Origin: Gallionellaceae bacterium
Lineage (GTDB): Bacteria; Pseudomonadota; Gammaproteobacteria; Burkholderiales; Gallionellaceae
Assembly (NCBI GenBank): GCA_009773615.1
Contig: WSYA01000023.1
Span: forward strand, 1-33,833
DNA: 33,833 nucleotides
Reading direction: 5' to 3'
The position numbers were made by a program, and so were the translations under genes. Below are positions 1 to 6,673 of the stretch, piece after piece (positions within the stretch are counted from its first letter, which is position 1; every line of letters begins with the position of its first letter). A model generated the notes under the pieces. That model worked only from the letters and a program-made list of their open reading frames with translations. It was not told where the DNA came from and did not search any database.

Positions 1-28
1 GCATTGCTGCTTTCTTTGCTACGGTCAT
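1..28 (-). CDS. Start of a probable IS transposase gene (partial)
   Basis: An ATG at 28-26 on the minus strand opens a frame reading MTVAKKAAM up to the window edge. A strong ribosome binding site (AGAGGAG at 40-34) sits about five bases upstream. Only nine residues are visible, so the product is inferred from its place just inside a probable IS256-type terminal repeat. The lysine/alanine-rich start alone would also fit other basic proteins. Confidence 0.45.
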
Positions 29-70
29 GTTCGCTCCTCTTTGAAGGTATGGCAGTTTCCTGCCTAATGA

Positions 71-98
71 CCGTTTACACAAAACTTCTTACACCCTC
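71..98 (-). repeat. Terminal inverted repeat of the IS256-like element
   Basis: Reading inward from 98, the terminal sequence ends in TTGTGTAAACGG. The conserved TGTGTAAA block at this depth is typical of IS256-family ends. The partner repeat would lie left of the window. Confidence 0.5.
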
Positions 99-120
99 GT
101 TGAGCGTAGCGATACCCATC
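99..120 (+). repeat. Truncated REP sequence at the IS junction
   Basis: Bases 99-118 are the exact reverse complement of 146-165, a 20-bp match inside the intact REP downstream of the transposase gene. The right-hand stem half (CCCATC, 115-120) is present, but the GTAG head and most of the left stem half are missing. The sequence changes to the IS end exactly at 98/99. This copy therefore appears cut by the insertion sequence. Confidence 0.7.
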
Positions 121-143
121 GCTGATGATATTCAATCCGCCAT

Positions 144-174
144 GTTGGGTATCGCTACGCTCAACCCAACCTAC
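144..174 (-). repeat. REP sequence downstream of the RAYT gene
   Basis: Read on the minus strand this is a GTAG head (174-171), then stem GTTGGG (170-165) pairing with CCCAAC (149-144) around a 15-base loop. The GTAG head and a short imperfect palindrome are the hallmarks of REPs mobilised by RAYT transposases. It matches the copy at 732-762 at 26 of the 29 bases compared, with the stem preserved by a paired change. It starts seven bases past the RAYT stop codon. Confidence 0.8.
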
Positions 175-180
175 AAAACC

Positions 181-723
181 TCAATCCAAATTCCGCCGCT
201 CCCCACATTCCAATTTCACACCCACATCACCCGCCCAATCCATCGGCAAAATCTCTGCTTGCACGTAACGATGAAATGACGAATGCGGCCAATCTGCCAC
301 ACGCGACACCAAGCCGTGCTTGAGCGGATTGATATGGATGTAATCGACATGCCGTGCAAAATCCGCTTCGTCGCGAATGAGATGTTCCCAATATCGCCTC
401 TGCCAAATCCCTCGCTCGCCCTTGCTTTGCCGACTTTCGGAACGATGCTCGCCATGCGGCAGGCCGCGCGAGAAAACTGTTTTAATCAATCGCCAGCGCA
501 ATGCGAAATCGCTGTCGTCTTCGGGCAATGTCCAGATGGCGTGAATATGCTCCGGCAATATCACGATGGCATCGACAATGAAGGGATGACGCTCGCGGGT
601 GTATTCAAAAGCACTGCGCAATAGCGCGATGTGATCGGTTAGCAAGGATTGCAAACGGTCAGCAAGGTTCACCGTGAAGAAGTAACTGGCTCCGGCGATG
701 TCGCTGCGGCGGTAGTTGGTCAT
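181..723 (-). CDS. REP-associated tyrosine transposase (RAYT, IS200/IS605-like)
   Basis: This 180-residue protein belongs to the RAYT (TnpA_REP) family of single-strand DNA transposases that mobilise REP hairpins. Visible signatures are the opening NYRR..GASYFFTVNLADR, the metal-binding HUH motif as PEHIHAIW near residue 63, and the segment YIHINPLKHGLV near residue 140, which holds the catalytic tyrosine. The C-terminal WPHSSFHRY motif is also typical. The ATG at 723 is chosen because the family's conserved N-terminus starts there; a longer frame to 876 only adds sequence antisense to mutY. REP copies flank it closely on both sides in the same orientation. No clear ribosome binding site is visible. 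The frame is intact, so it could be active. Confidence 0.88.
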   Translation of the reverse strand: MTNYRRSDIAGASYFFTVNLADRLQSLLTDHIALLRSAFEYTRERHPFIVDAIVILPEHIHAIWTLPEDDSDFALRWRLIKTVFSRGLPHGEHRSESRQSKGERGIWQRRYWEHLIRDEADFARHVDYIHINPLKHGLVSRVADWPHSSFHRYVQAEILPMDWAGDVGVKLECGERRNLD

Positions 724-731
724 TGGGTTTT

Positions 732-762
732 GATGGGTATCGCTTTGCTCAACCCATCCTAC
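732..762 (-). repeat. REP sequence upstream of the RAYT gene
   Basis: On the minus strand: a GTAG head (762-759), stem GATGGG (758-753) and CCCATC (737-732) with a 15-base loop. Compared with the copy at 144-174 the stem has changed from GTTGGG/CCCAAC to GATGGG/CCCATC on both sides. It sits nine bases upstream of the RAYT start and overlaps the 3' end of mutY. Confidence 0.8.
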
Positions 763-1789
763 GGGTGAGTTCCTGTAGCACAGTGCGCACTGGCATCGGT
801 ATCGCCGCCTGCAACGCTTCTTCCACATCCAACCACACGCTGCCCGGTTGCGCAGCATGCAGAGGTTTACGCGCAAGCTGAATCTTCAACGGCGTGATGT
901 GCAATTTAAAGTGCGTAAAGGTGTGAGTAAATGTTTCCAATCTTTCTCCTTCGCTCGCATCCATTCGGTTGCGCACAAACCAATCTCGGCTCGCCTCTTC
1001 ATCATCGAATTGCGGCGGACACCACAGCCCACCCCATATGCCGCTACCGGGGCGTTTCTCCAGCAGGATGTCGTTGCCGTGCATGAGCAATAGAAACGTG
1101 GCGTATCGTTCCGGTACGGTTTTGCGCGGACGCGGCGTGGGGAGTTCGGCGGTGCGCTCGGTCTGCAATGCAATGCAGTCGGCTTGCGCCGGACAGAGCA
1201 CGCATTTGGGTTTGCTGCGGACGCAAACGGTGGCGCCCATATCCATCAGCGCCTGGGTGTAAATGGCAACATCGTGCAGGGGTAACAATGCTTCAGCCTG
1301 TTGCCACAGTTTTTCTTCCACCCGCTTCTCTCCTGTCCAGCCTTCAACACCGCAATAGCGCGCCAACACGCGCTTGACGTTGCCGTCGAGTATCGCGCGG
1401 TGTTGGTGATACGCCAGTGCGCAGATGGCGGCGGCGGTGGAGCGTCCGATGCCGGGCAGTTCGAGTATCTGAGCAAATTCGCGCGGAAATTCGCCGTGAT
1501 ATTTTTCCGCGATGATCTGCGCGGCTTTGTGCAAATTGCGGCCGCGCGCGTAGTAGCCGAGGCCGCTCCAATGCGCGAGTACTTGCTCTTCCGTCGCGGC
1601 GGCGAGTGCGTCAATGTTCGGGAAAGAAATAACGAAGCGCTGAAAATAGGGAATGACGGTGGCGACCTGCGTCTGTTGCAGCATGATCTCGGACAGCCAC
1701 ACGCGATAAGCATCCGCGCCCTGCCACGGCAGGCCATGCCTGCCGTGTGTACGTTGCCATGCAATGAGGCGGGATGAGAAAAATTTCAT
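749..1789 (-). CDS. mutY: A/G-specific adenine glycosylase MutY
   Basis: MutY removes adenine mispaired with 8-oxoguanine in base excision repair. The 346-residue protein has the usual layout. The N-terminal catalytic part contains SEIMLQQTQV, with the catalytic glutamate around residue 34. A helix-hairpin-helix (ELPGIGRSTAAA) is followed by the catalytic aspartate in ILDGNVKRVLARY. Four cysteines spaced C-X6-C-X2-C-X5-C (CVRSKPKCVLCPAQADC) bind the 4Fe-4S cluster. A Nudix-like C-terminal domain that recognises 8-oxoG fills the last 120 residues. The ATG at 1789 gives the normal N-terminus. The gene lies downstream of a terminator at 1805-1825, so it probably has its own weak promoter. Its last codons and stop lie inside a REP sequence. 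Confidence 0.95.
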   Translation of the reverse strand: MKFFSSRLIAWQRTHGRHGLPWQGADAYRVWLSEIMLQQTQVATVIPYFQRFVISFPNIDALAAATEEQVLAHWSGLGYYARGRNLHKAAQIIAEKYHGEFPREFAQILELPGIGRSTAAAICALAYHQHRAILDGNVKRVLARYCGVEGWTGEKRVEEKLWQQAEALLPLHDVAIYTQALMDMGATVCVRSKPKCVLCPAQADCIALQTERTAELPTPRPRKTVPERYATFLLLMHGNDILLEKRPGSGIWGGLWCPPQFDDEEASRDWFVRNRMDASEGERLETFTHTFTHFKLHITPLKIQLARKPLHAAQPGSVWLDVEEALQAAIPMPVRTVLQELTRRMG

Positions 1790-1803
1790 ACGCTATAAAA
1801 TAA

Positions 1804-1826
1804 AACGAGGCCGCAACGGCCTCGTG
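1804..1826 (-). terminator. Rho-independent terminator after the hemN operon
   Basis: A nine-base-pair stem (ACGAGGCCG 1805-1813 with CGGCCTCGT 1817-1825) has a three-base loop. On the minus strand a TTTTATTTTA run follows. It lies just past the stop codon at 1847 and ends the hemN/nitronate monooxygenase transcript before mutY. A shorter T run on the plus side could make it work both ways. Confidence 0.85.
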
Positions 1827-1846
1827 TCTTTTTCAATGTCTGCGCA

Positions 1847-3091
1847 TCATTCCGGCAGTGCAACTTTGTTGTCGGTGCTGAACTGATAGTCTTTGAACAC
1901 ATGTTCGGCAGACAGGACTTGATAACTGCCGTCCACCAGTTTGCGCGTGGTGTCTTTCAGACGGTAGGTGTAATGACCGCAAGTCCACAACTTGAAGTTG
2001 CGCATGTGGGTACACAGACAGGTTTTATCGAACACCTGCACTTTTTTATCTCCGGGATGCAGCGCTACTTCGCGATTATAGGAGTCGATGTAGGAACACC
2101 TGCCGTTGGCATCCAGTATGTAACCGTAAGATTCGCAGCCGGGGCGGATGCCGGAGCCGATGGCGGGACTGTCCTTCAACATGCGCATGGGATAACCGGT
2201 CGGAGAGACACCGTTGACCTCAATATCCGATTCGTTCGCTTTGAAGTATTTCTGCTGCACGTCTGCCGGCAAACCGCATTCCTTTGCTACAGTAAAACGC
2301 GTCGCCACCTGCACGGCGGCCGCACCCATCTCAAGGAAATTGACAGCATCGCTTCCGGTGAAAATACCGCCTGCGGGGATGACTGGAATGTCGAGCTTCT
2401 CGGCCTTCAAATAATCCATGACTTCTTGCGTGATGGTGCGCAAGTCGTACTGCGCCCAGTCCATGCCGAAACCCAAGTGGCCGCCCGCCAGCGGGCCTTC
2501 GACCACGATGTAGTCGGGCAGACGATTGGAGCGGGCATTCTTGCGGATAAAGAGTTGCAACGCGCGCAACGACGAAACGATGATGCCCAGTTTCGCATCG
2601 CGGAAACGCGGGTGGTCTTCCATCATGGCAAACGAACCCAGATGCAATCCCGCCGCCAGCGTGATGCCGTCGATGCCTGCATCCAGCGCACTACGCAGGC
2701 GCACCGTCAGCGTTTCCTTCGGTGCATTCATGGTGAGCTTTTCCATGACATTGACGAAAATCATGCCCGAACCGCGCTTGGCTTCCATGGTCTTGCTGAC
2801 ATGCAGACGGGTGGACTCGGCGATTTGGCCAAGATCGAATTTGATGGCGGATTTATCAGCGTTTTCGAGATTGTATTTGTACTGCGTCAATTTCGTTTTA
2901 ACGAAGTCGGTGTCGTAGCGGCGGTCCGCTACCGTGGGCAACATGGCATCGGAAATATGACCGATACCGCCCAGACGTGCGGCTTCCAATGCCAGTTCGG
3001 CCGAGGAAATATCCACGCCCATCCCGCCTATCATAATGGGAACCAGCTCATTCTTGCCAAAGTGCAAGCGGAAATCATCCACGCGTTTCAT
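1847..3091 (-). CDS. Nitronate monooxygenase-like FMN flavoprotein
   Basis: A 414-residue TIM-barrel flavoprotein of the nitronate monooxygenase / 2-nitropropane dioxygenase-like family. Supporting motifs are IMIGGMGVDIS at the N-terminus, the EGPLAGGHLGF segment with the family's active-site histidine near residue 205, and the phosphate-binding AGGIFTGSDA...AVQVATRF near 240-265. Beyond the usual barrel it has a C-terminal region of roughly 85 residues with several cysteines (RPGCESYG, GRCSY, TCLCTH, WTCGHY), which might bind metal. The substrate cannot be read from sequence: alkyl nitronates are oxidised by characterised members, but many relatives have other or unknown roles. It follows hemN by 26 bases on the same strand and probably shares its FNR-controlled transcript. 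Confidence 0.82.
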   Translation of the reverse strand: MKRVDDFRLHFGKNELVPIMIGGMGVDISSAELALEAARLGGIGHISDAMLPTVADRRYDTDFVKTKLTQYKYNLENADKSAIKFDLGQIAESTRLHVSKTMEAKRGSGMIFVNVMEKLTMNAPKETLTVRLRSALDAGIDGITLAAGLHLGSFAMMEDHPRFRDAKLGIIVSSLRALQLFIRKNARSNRLPDYIVVEGPLAGGHLGFGMDWAQYDLRTITQEVMDYLKAEKLDIPVIPAGGIFTGSDAVNFLEMGAAAVQVATRFTVAKECGLPADVQQKYFKANESDIEVNGVSPTGYPMRMLKDSPAIGSGIRPGCESYGYILDANGRCSYIDSYNREVALHPGDKKVQVFDKTCLCTHMRNFKLWTCGHYTYRLKDTTRKLVDGSYQVLSAEHVFKDYQFSTDNKVALPE

Positions 3092-3117
3092 TCTATGCTT
3101 TCATTACAATCAGGTTG

Positions 3118-4524
3118 CTATATTACCTTGGAATAGCGCGCGTGTTCCTGTTTGGTGCGCAGATACTTGTCGAAGACCATGCAAATATTGCGGATTAGCA
3201 TGCGCCCTTTCGGTGTCACGCTGATCCAGTGCGGAGATATTTTCAGTAAGCCTTCTCTTTCGTATTCGGCCAGCTCTTTCAACTCGGTGGCGAAATACTG
3301 GTCGAAATTGATAAGGTACGCGATATCGAACGACTCTTTCGATATTTCGAAATGACACATCAACGCTTGGATGATGGCGCGGCGCACCAGATCGTCCGCA
3401 TTCAGCTCCATGCCGCGCATGATGGGCAGGGTGTTACGATCCAGCGCGTCGTAGTAGTCCTCCAACTCGCGAAAATTCTGGCTATAGGTCGGGCCGATCT
3501 TACCGATGGAGCTGACACCGACCGCGACTAAGTCGCAATCGGAATGCGTGGAATAACCCTGGAAGTTGCGGTGCAGACGGCCTTGGCGCTGCGCCACGGC
3601 AAGTTCGTCTTCCGGCTTGGCGAAGTGATCCATGCCGATGTAGATATACCCCGCATCGGTGAGAGTCTTCACCGCCAAACTTAGGATGTCGAGCTTGAGC
3701 TGGCCGGTCGGCATGTCTTCTTCGTGGATGCGGCGCTGCGGCTTGAACAGGGCGGGCATGTGCGCGTAGTTGTAGATGGACAGGCGGTCTGCCCCGGCCG
3801 CGATGACCTTGTCCAGCGTGGCTTTGAAGCCCTTCAAATTTTGTTTGGGCAGGCCGTAGATCAGGTCGATGCTCACCGACTGGAATCCGTTTGCGCGCGC
3901 CGCCTTGATGACCTGCAACGTTTCCTCCTCGCTCTGGATGCGGTTCACCGCTTTTTGCACTTCGGGATCGAAGTCCTGCACGCCGATGCTGATGCGGTTA
4001 AAGCCCATTTCGCCGAGCAAGGCCACGGTCTCGTCGCTCACTTTGCGCGGGTCGATTTCGATGGAATATTCGCCATCTTCGATCAGTTCGAAGTTCTTGC
4101 GTATCGCGCCCATGAGCTTGCGAATCTCATCGTTGCTCAGAAAGGTCGGCGTGCCACCGCCGAAATGCAGCTGCTCGACACGATGCCCGTCGCCGAGCAA
4201 CGCGGCCTGCATCTCCAGCTCTTTGATGACGTAATCGACGTAGACCGCCGCCTTGCTGAAGTCCTTGGTGATGACCTTGTTGCAGGCGCAATAGAAGCAC
4301 AGCGTATTGCAGAACGGGATGTGGACGTATAACGACAAGGGGCGGCTGATGCCGCCGATTTCACGCTTGCCCAGCCAGGTGGCATAGGTTTCCGCGTTGA
4401 AGGCTTCGACAAAGCGGTCTGCTGTGGGATAAGAGGTATAGCGCGGGCCGTTCTTGTCCAAGCGTCGAATCAGTTCCAGATCGACTTCCAGATTTCCCGC
4501 TGCGTATTCAGTATGTTGGCTCAT
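3118..4524 (-). CDS. hemN: Oxygen-independent coproporphyrinogen III oxidase HemN
   Basis: HemN is the radical-SAM enzyme that decarboxylates coproporphyrinogen III to protoporphyrinogen IX without oxygen in haem synthesis. The 468-residue length is normal. The iron-sulfur motif IPFCNTLCFYCACNK near residues 70-84 has the C-X3-C-X2-C triad plus the extra cysteine characteristic of true HemN as opposed to HemW. GGGTPTFL and the N-terminal NGPRYTSYPTADRF, which contacts substrate in HemN, are present. The start at 4524 keeps this N-terminus; the ribosome binding site is weak. An FNR box lies 57 bases upstream of the start, with a plausible -10 element at the right spacing, so low-oxygen activation is likely. 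The flavoprotein gene follows in the same operon. Confidence 0.95.
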   Translation of the reverse strand: MSQHTEYAAGNLEVDLELIRRLDKNGPRYTSYPTADRFVEAFNAETYATWLGKREIGGISRPLSLYVHIPFCNTLCFYCACNKVITKDFSKAAVYVDYVIKELEMQAALLGDGHRVEQLHFGGGTPTFLSNDEIRKLMGAIRKNFELIEDGEYSIEIDPRKVSDETVALLGEMGFNRISIGVQDFDPEVQKAVNRIQSEEETLQVIKAARANGFQSVSIDLIYGLPKQNLKGFKATLDKVIAAGADRLSIYNYAHMPALFKPQRRIHEEDMPTGQLKLDILSLAVKTLTDAGYIYIGMDHFAKPEDELAVAQRQGRLHRNFQGYSTHSDCDLVAVGVSSIGKIGPTYSQNFRELEDYYDALDRNTLPIMRGMELNADDLVRRAIIQALMCHFEISKESFDIAYLINFDQYFATELKELAEYEREGLLKISPHWISVTPKGRMLIRNICMVFDKYLRTKQEHARYSKVI

Positions 4525-4553
4525 GACGTTATCTTGCGTGATTTAATCACCGC

Positions 4554-4559
4554 ACTATG
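4554..4559 (-). promoter_or_regulatory. Candidate -10 element for hemN
   Basis: Minus-strand CATAGT matches four of six bases of TATAAT. Its centre is 31 bases downstream of the FNR box centre, the spacing expected for a class II FNR-activated promoter. It would place the start of transcription near 4546. Confidence 0.45.
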
Positions 4560-4580
4560 CCAGCAGACCCGAAATTGGGT

Positions 4581-4594
4581 TTGATATAGGTCAA
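4581..4594. promoter_or_regulatory. FNR-binding site between hemN and fnr
   Basis: TTGATATAGGTCAA matches the FNR consensus TTGAT-N4-ATCAA at nine of ten fixed positions. It lies between divergent hemN and fnr, suitably placed to activate hemN. It could also let FNR regulate its own gene, whose start codon lies 50 bases to the right. Confidence 0.8.
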
Positions 4595-4643
4595 TATCCG
4601 TGGCATATTTGCGCCCCGAGGAAGCAATACCCTATAAATTGAA

Positions 4644-5381
4644 ATGCAAAAAGCATTCACCGCCACCCCGACTCAAATCGCCTGTTCCAGCTGCAATCTG
4701 CGCGAGTTCTGCCTGCCTGCTGATTTTACCGAGGATGAGATACGTCAGCTGGAAACACTGGCCAGCCTCAAGCGCGCCTATCGGCGCGGCGATTACCTGT
4801 ATCGCAGCGGCTCCAGATTTGAGTCGCTGTACGCCATTCGCACCGGCTTTTTCAAGACTCAGGTGCTGCATGAGGACGGGCGCGAACAAGTGACCGGATT
4901 CCAAATGCCCGGCGAAATCATCGGGCTGGATGCAATCAGCACCGACATCCATACCTGCGATGCCGTGGCGCTGGAAGACAGCGAAATTTGCGAACTTCCT
5001 TTCAATCGACTGGAAAAACTCAGCCGCCAAATGCCCACGCTGCAACGCCATCTGCATAAAATCATGAGCCGCGAGATCGTGCGCGACCAGGGCATCATGC
5101 TGTTGCTCGGCTCGATGCGGGCGGAGGAACGCCTCGCAGCTTTTCTATTGAATCTGTCGCAGCGTTTTGCTGCGCGCGGCTACTCCGCCTCCTCTTTCCG
5201 GCTGCGCATGACGCGTCAGGAAATCGGCAGCTATTTGGGCATGAAGCTGGAAACTGTCAGCCGCACCCTGTCGTATTTTCAGGAAAAGCGCCTGATCGAC
5301 GTGAACAACAAGTCCATCGAACTACTCGATATGCCGCGCCTGCTAGCGCTGCTCGGACAACAACCCGCAACCCCGCTTTAA
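4644..5381 (+). CDS. fnr: FNR-type oxygen-sensing transcription factor
   Basis: A 245-residue CRP/FNR-family regulator that controls the switch to low-oxygen metabolism through an oxygen-labile 4Fe-4S cluster. Cysteines 14, 17 and 23 (ACSSCNLREFC) and Cys116 (SEICELPF) match the four cluster ligands of E. coli FNR. The middle is a cyclic-nucleotide-binding-type beta roll. The C-terminal helix-turn-helix (RMTRQEIGSYLGMKLETVSRTLS) has the ETVSR recognition helix whose Glu, Ser and Arg read the TTGAT half-site. An FNR box lies immediately upstream, and cbb3 oxidase and hemN, both classic FNR targets, are near neighbours. The ATG at 4644 keeps the cysteine-rich N-terminus; there is no strong ribosome binding site. 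Confidence 0.95.
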   Translation: MQKAFTATPTQIACSSCNLREFCLPADFTEDEIRQLETLASLKRAYRRGDYLYRSGSRFESLYAIRTGFFKTQVLHEDGREQVTGFQMPGEIIGLDAISTDIHTCDAVALEDSEICELPFNRLEKLSRQMPTLQRHLHKIMSREIVRDQGIMLLLGSMRAEERLAAFLLNLSQRFAARGYSASSFRLRMTRQEIGSYLGMKLETVSRTLSYFQEKRLIDVNNKSIELLDMPRLLALLGQQPATPL

Positions 5382-5455
5382 AACTGGCGAGGTCACTGAC
5401 GCTGTGTTAGTGTCGCGGCCTTAATTTGTTCAACACCTTTTACTAGGAGCCTTTT

Positions 5456-5965
5456 ATGACTGATCTTCAAACCAGTGACACTGAAAGAAAACGTGCACGT
5501 CATTTGCATGCGGTACTGCTCTTTAACTTGGTTGTTAACCATATATTTTTATTTCTGATGGCATTAACTCTCATCAAGTTGAGCAGCATTCCAATGATTT
5601 TGATGATCGTGTTATCTCTGTCATTGCTCAGTTATATTCACATTAGCGCAAAGCGTTCGCTCGCGAACGAAACCTGCTGGTTTATACGCTGCCATTGGCA
5701 GTTTGCAGCCAAACGCGCGCGCCTATTCCTCACTTTATTTCTAGCGCTGGGTACGCTCACCCTCGTACTCTTCTATGGAGGACAGGCAATTCACATGCAG
5801 AAAGTTTCAACTTGGGCACTCACTGGTGGACTTGGCTTATTGCCGTTCATGGTGTCAGTTTTAGGACTTATTGTTATTGAGTTCGATGCCGAACATCAGG
5901 CAAAGATCGGCAAGGTGCCTGCCGCTGCTATTGCTCACTGCCCACCACCCACGGAAAGCGCATAA
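5456..5965 (+). CDS. Unrecognised four-helix membrane protein
   Basis: I do not recognise this 169-residue protein. A basic N-terminal segment (ERKRARHLH) is followed by four predicted membrane segments at about residues 20-42, 45-66, 90-111 and 121-143. Between the second and third lies a loop with two cysteines (ETCWFIRCHW). The tail is short and polar. A clear AGGAG ribosome binding site lies upstream of the ATG at 5456. The gene is noticeably more AT-rich than fnr before it. It is followed four bases later by another envelope-protein gene, so the two probably form a pair. Confidence 0.7.
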   Translation: MTDLQTSDTERKRARHLHAVLLFNLVVNHIFLFLMALTLIKLSSIPMILMIVLSLSLLSYIHISAKRSLANETCWFIRCHWQFAAKRARLFLTLFLALGTLTLVLFYGGQAIHMQKVSTWALTGGLGLLPFMVSVLGLIVIEFDAEHQAKIGKVPAAAIAHCPPPTESA

Positions 5966-5969
5966 CACG

Positions 5970-6641
5970 ATGGATAAGAAAATAATTCTGGGTGTGTTTG
6001 CGCTGGTTATCGTATCGATTTCCGCCCTGCTGCTGATTCCCTCCGCTCCAACGGATACTCCCGATACGCTACCGTGGAAAATATCCCACCCCACGCCCGG
6101 CACGTCCCGCGTCTTCGGTTTCACCCTTGGACAAAGCTCTTTGGGCGATGCGGAAAAAATATTCAAAGAGACAACCGAAGTCAGTTTATTCAAAACGGCC
6201 GAGGGGAAGATGCTGGTCGAAGCATTTTTTGACGAACTCAATCTCAACGGCCTTAAAGCCAAATTCGTGATGACCGTCGCAGTCCCTGCTGAAGAGTTAA
6301 ACGGTATGTTCCAACGGGGCTTGCGCATGAACAGTACGCCGAGCGGCAAGCGCATCACTCTGGCCGCAGATGACTTGGCGCGAGTGCGTCAATTGCCCGT
6401 TTCCAGCGTAACCTACTTGCCCACCCCAAAACTGGAAGAAGCCATTTTCACCAAGCGCTTCGGGGTGCCGGCTGAACGCATACGCGAAACCAAGAGCGGT
6501 GCGGTGCATTGGCTGTACCCGCAACACGGTCTCGACATTACATTGGGTGGTGAAGAAAAGCCCTTGTTGCAATATGTCCCGCCCAAGGACTTTGAGTTAT
6601 TGAGAGCACCGCTGTTGGCGCAGGGCGAGATACTCAAATAA
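5970..6641 (+). CDS. Unrecognised membrane-anchored periplasmic protein
   Basis: A 223-residue protein with a single N-terminal hydrophobic segment (residues 4-24), either an uncleaved anchor or a signal sequence, then a soluble domain presumably outside the membrane. The segment TSRVFGFTLGQSSLGDAEKIF resembles the opening of small periplasmic domains that track a protein or ligand state, but no family was recognised. The start at 5970 is chosen over an in-frame upstream start at 5871, which would overlap the preceding gene; the spacing of four bases suggests translational coupling. A bidirectional terminator follows. Confidence 0.7.
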   Translation: MDKKIILGVFALVIVSISALLLIPSAPTDTPDTLPWKISHPTPGTSRVFGFTLGQSSLGDAEKIFKETTEVSLFKTAEGKMLVEAFFDELNLNGLKAKFVMTVAVPAEELNGMFQRGLRMNSTPSGKRITLAADDLARVRQLPVSSVTYLPTPKLEEAIFTKRFGVPAERIRETKSGAVHWLYPQHGLDITLGGEEKPLLQYVPPKDFELLRAPLLAQGEILK

Positions 6642-6647
6642 GACTTT

Positions 6648-6673
6648 AACCACCGCTTATTCGCGCGGTGGTT
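6648..6673. terminator. Terminator between convergent genes
   Basis: A nine-base-pair stem (AACCACCGC 6648-6656 with GCGGTGGTT 6665-6673) and an eight-base loop lie between the plus-strand gene ending at 6641 and the minus-strand mscS-like gene ending at 6673. Flanking T-rich runs are modest on both sides (TTCATTT and, on the minus strand, AAAGTC). It may serve both transcripts. Confidence 0.65.

Larger units (their letters stand above)
1..98 (-). mobile_element. End of an IS256-family-like insertion sequence (partial)
   Basis: The left edge carries one end of an insertion sequence reading leftwards out of the window. A 28-bp terminal sequence at 71-98, a short leader and a transposase start codon at 28 follow in order on the minus strand. 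Read from 98 downwards the end begins GAGGGTGTAAGAAG and has TTGTGTAAA from its 17th base, the same offset as in the IS256 terminal repeat as I remember it. A small hairpin (GGCAG/CTGCC, 51-64) lies in the leader. The other end is outside the window, so family assignment rests on this end alone. Confidence 0.6.

Noticed and set aside
4..279. Plus-strand 91-codon frame at the left edge
   Set aside because: It crosses the IS end, both REP copies and the end of the RAYT gene; it has no binding site and no domain.
1901..3136. Long open frame (411 codons) on the plus strand
   Set aside because: It lies wholly antisense to the flavoprotein gene, has no family features, and is histidine/arginine-rich in the way typical of shadow frames in GC-rich DNA.
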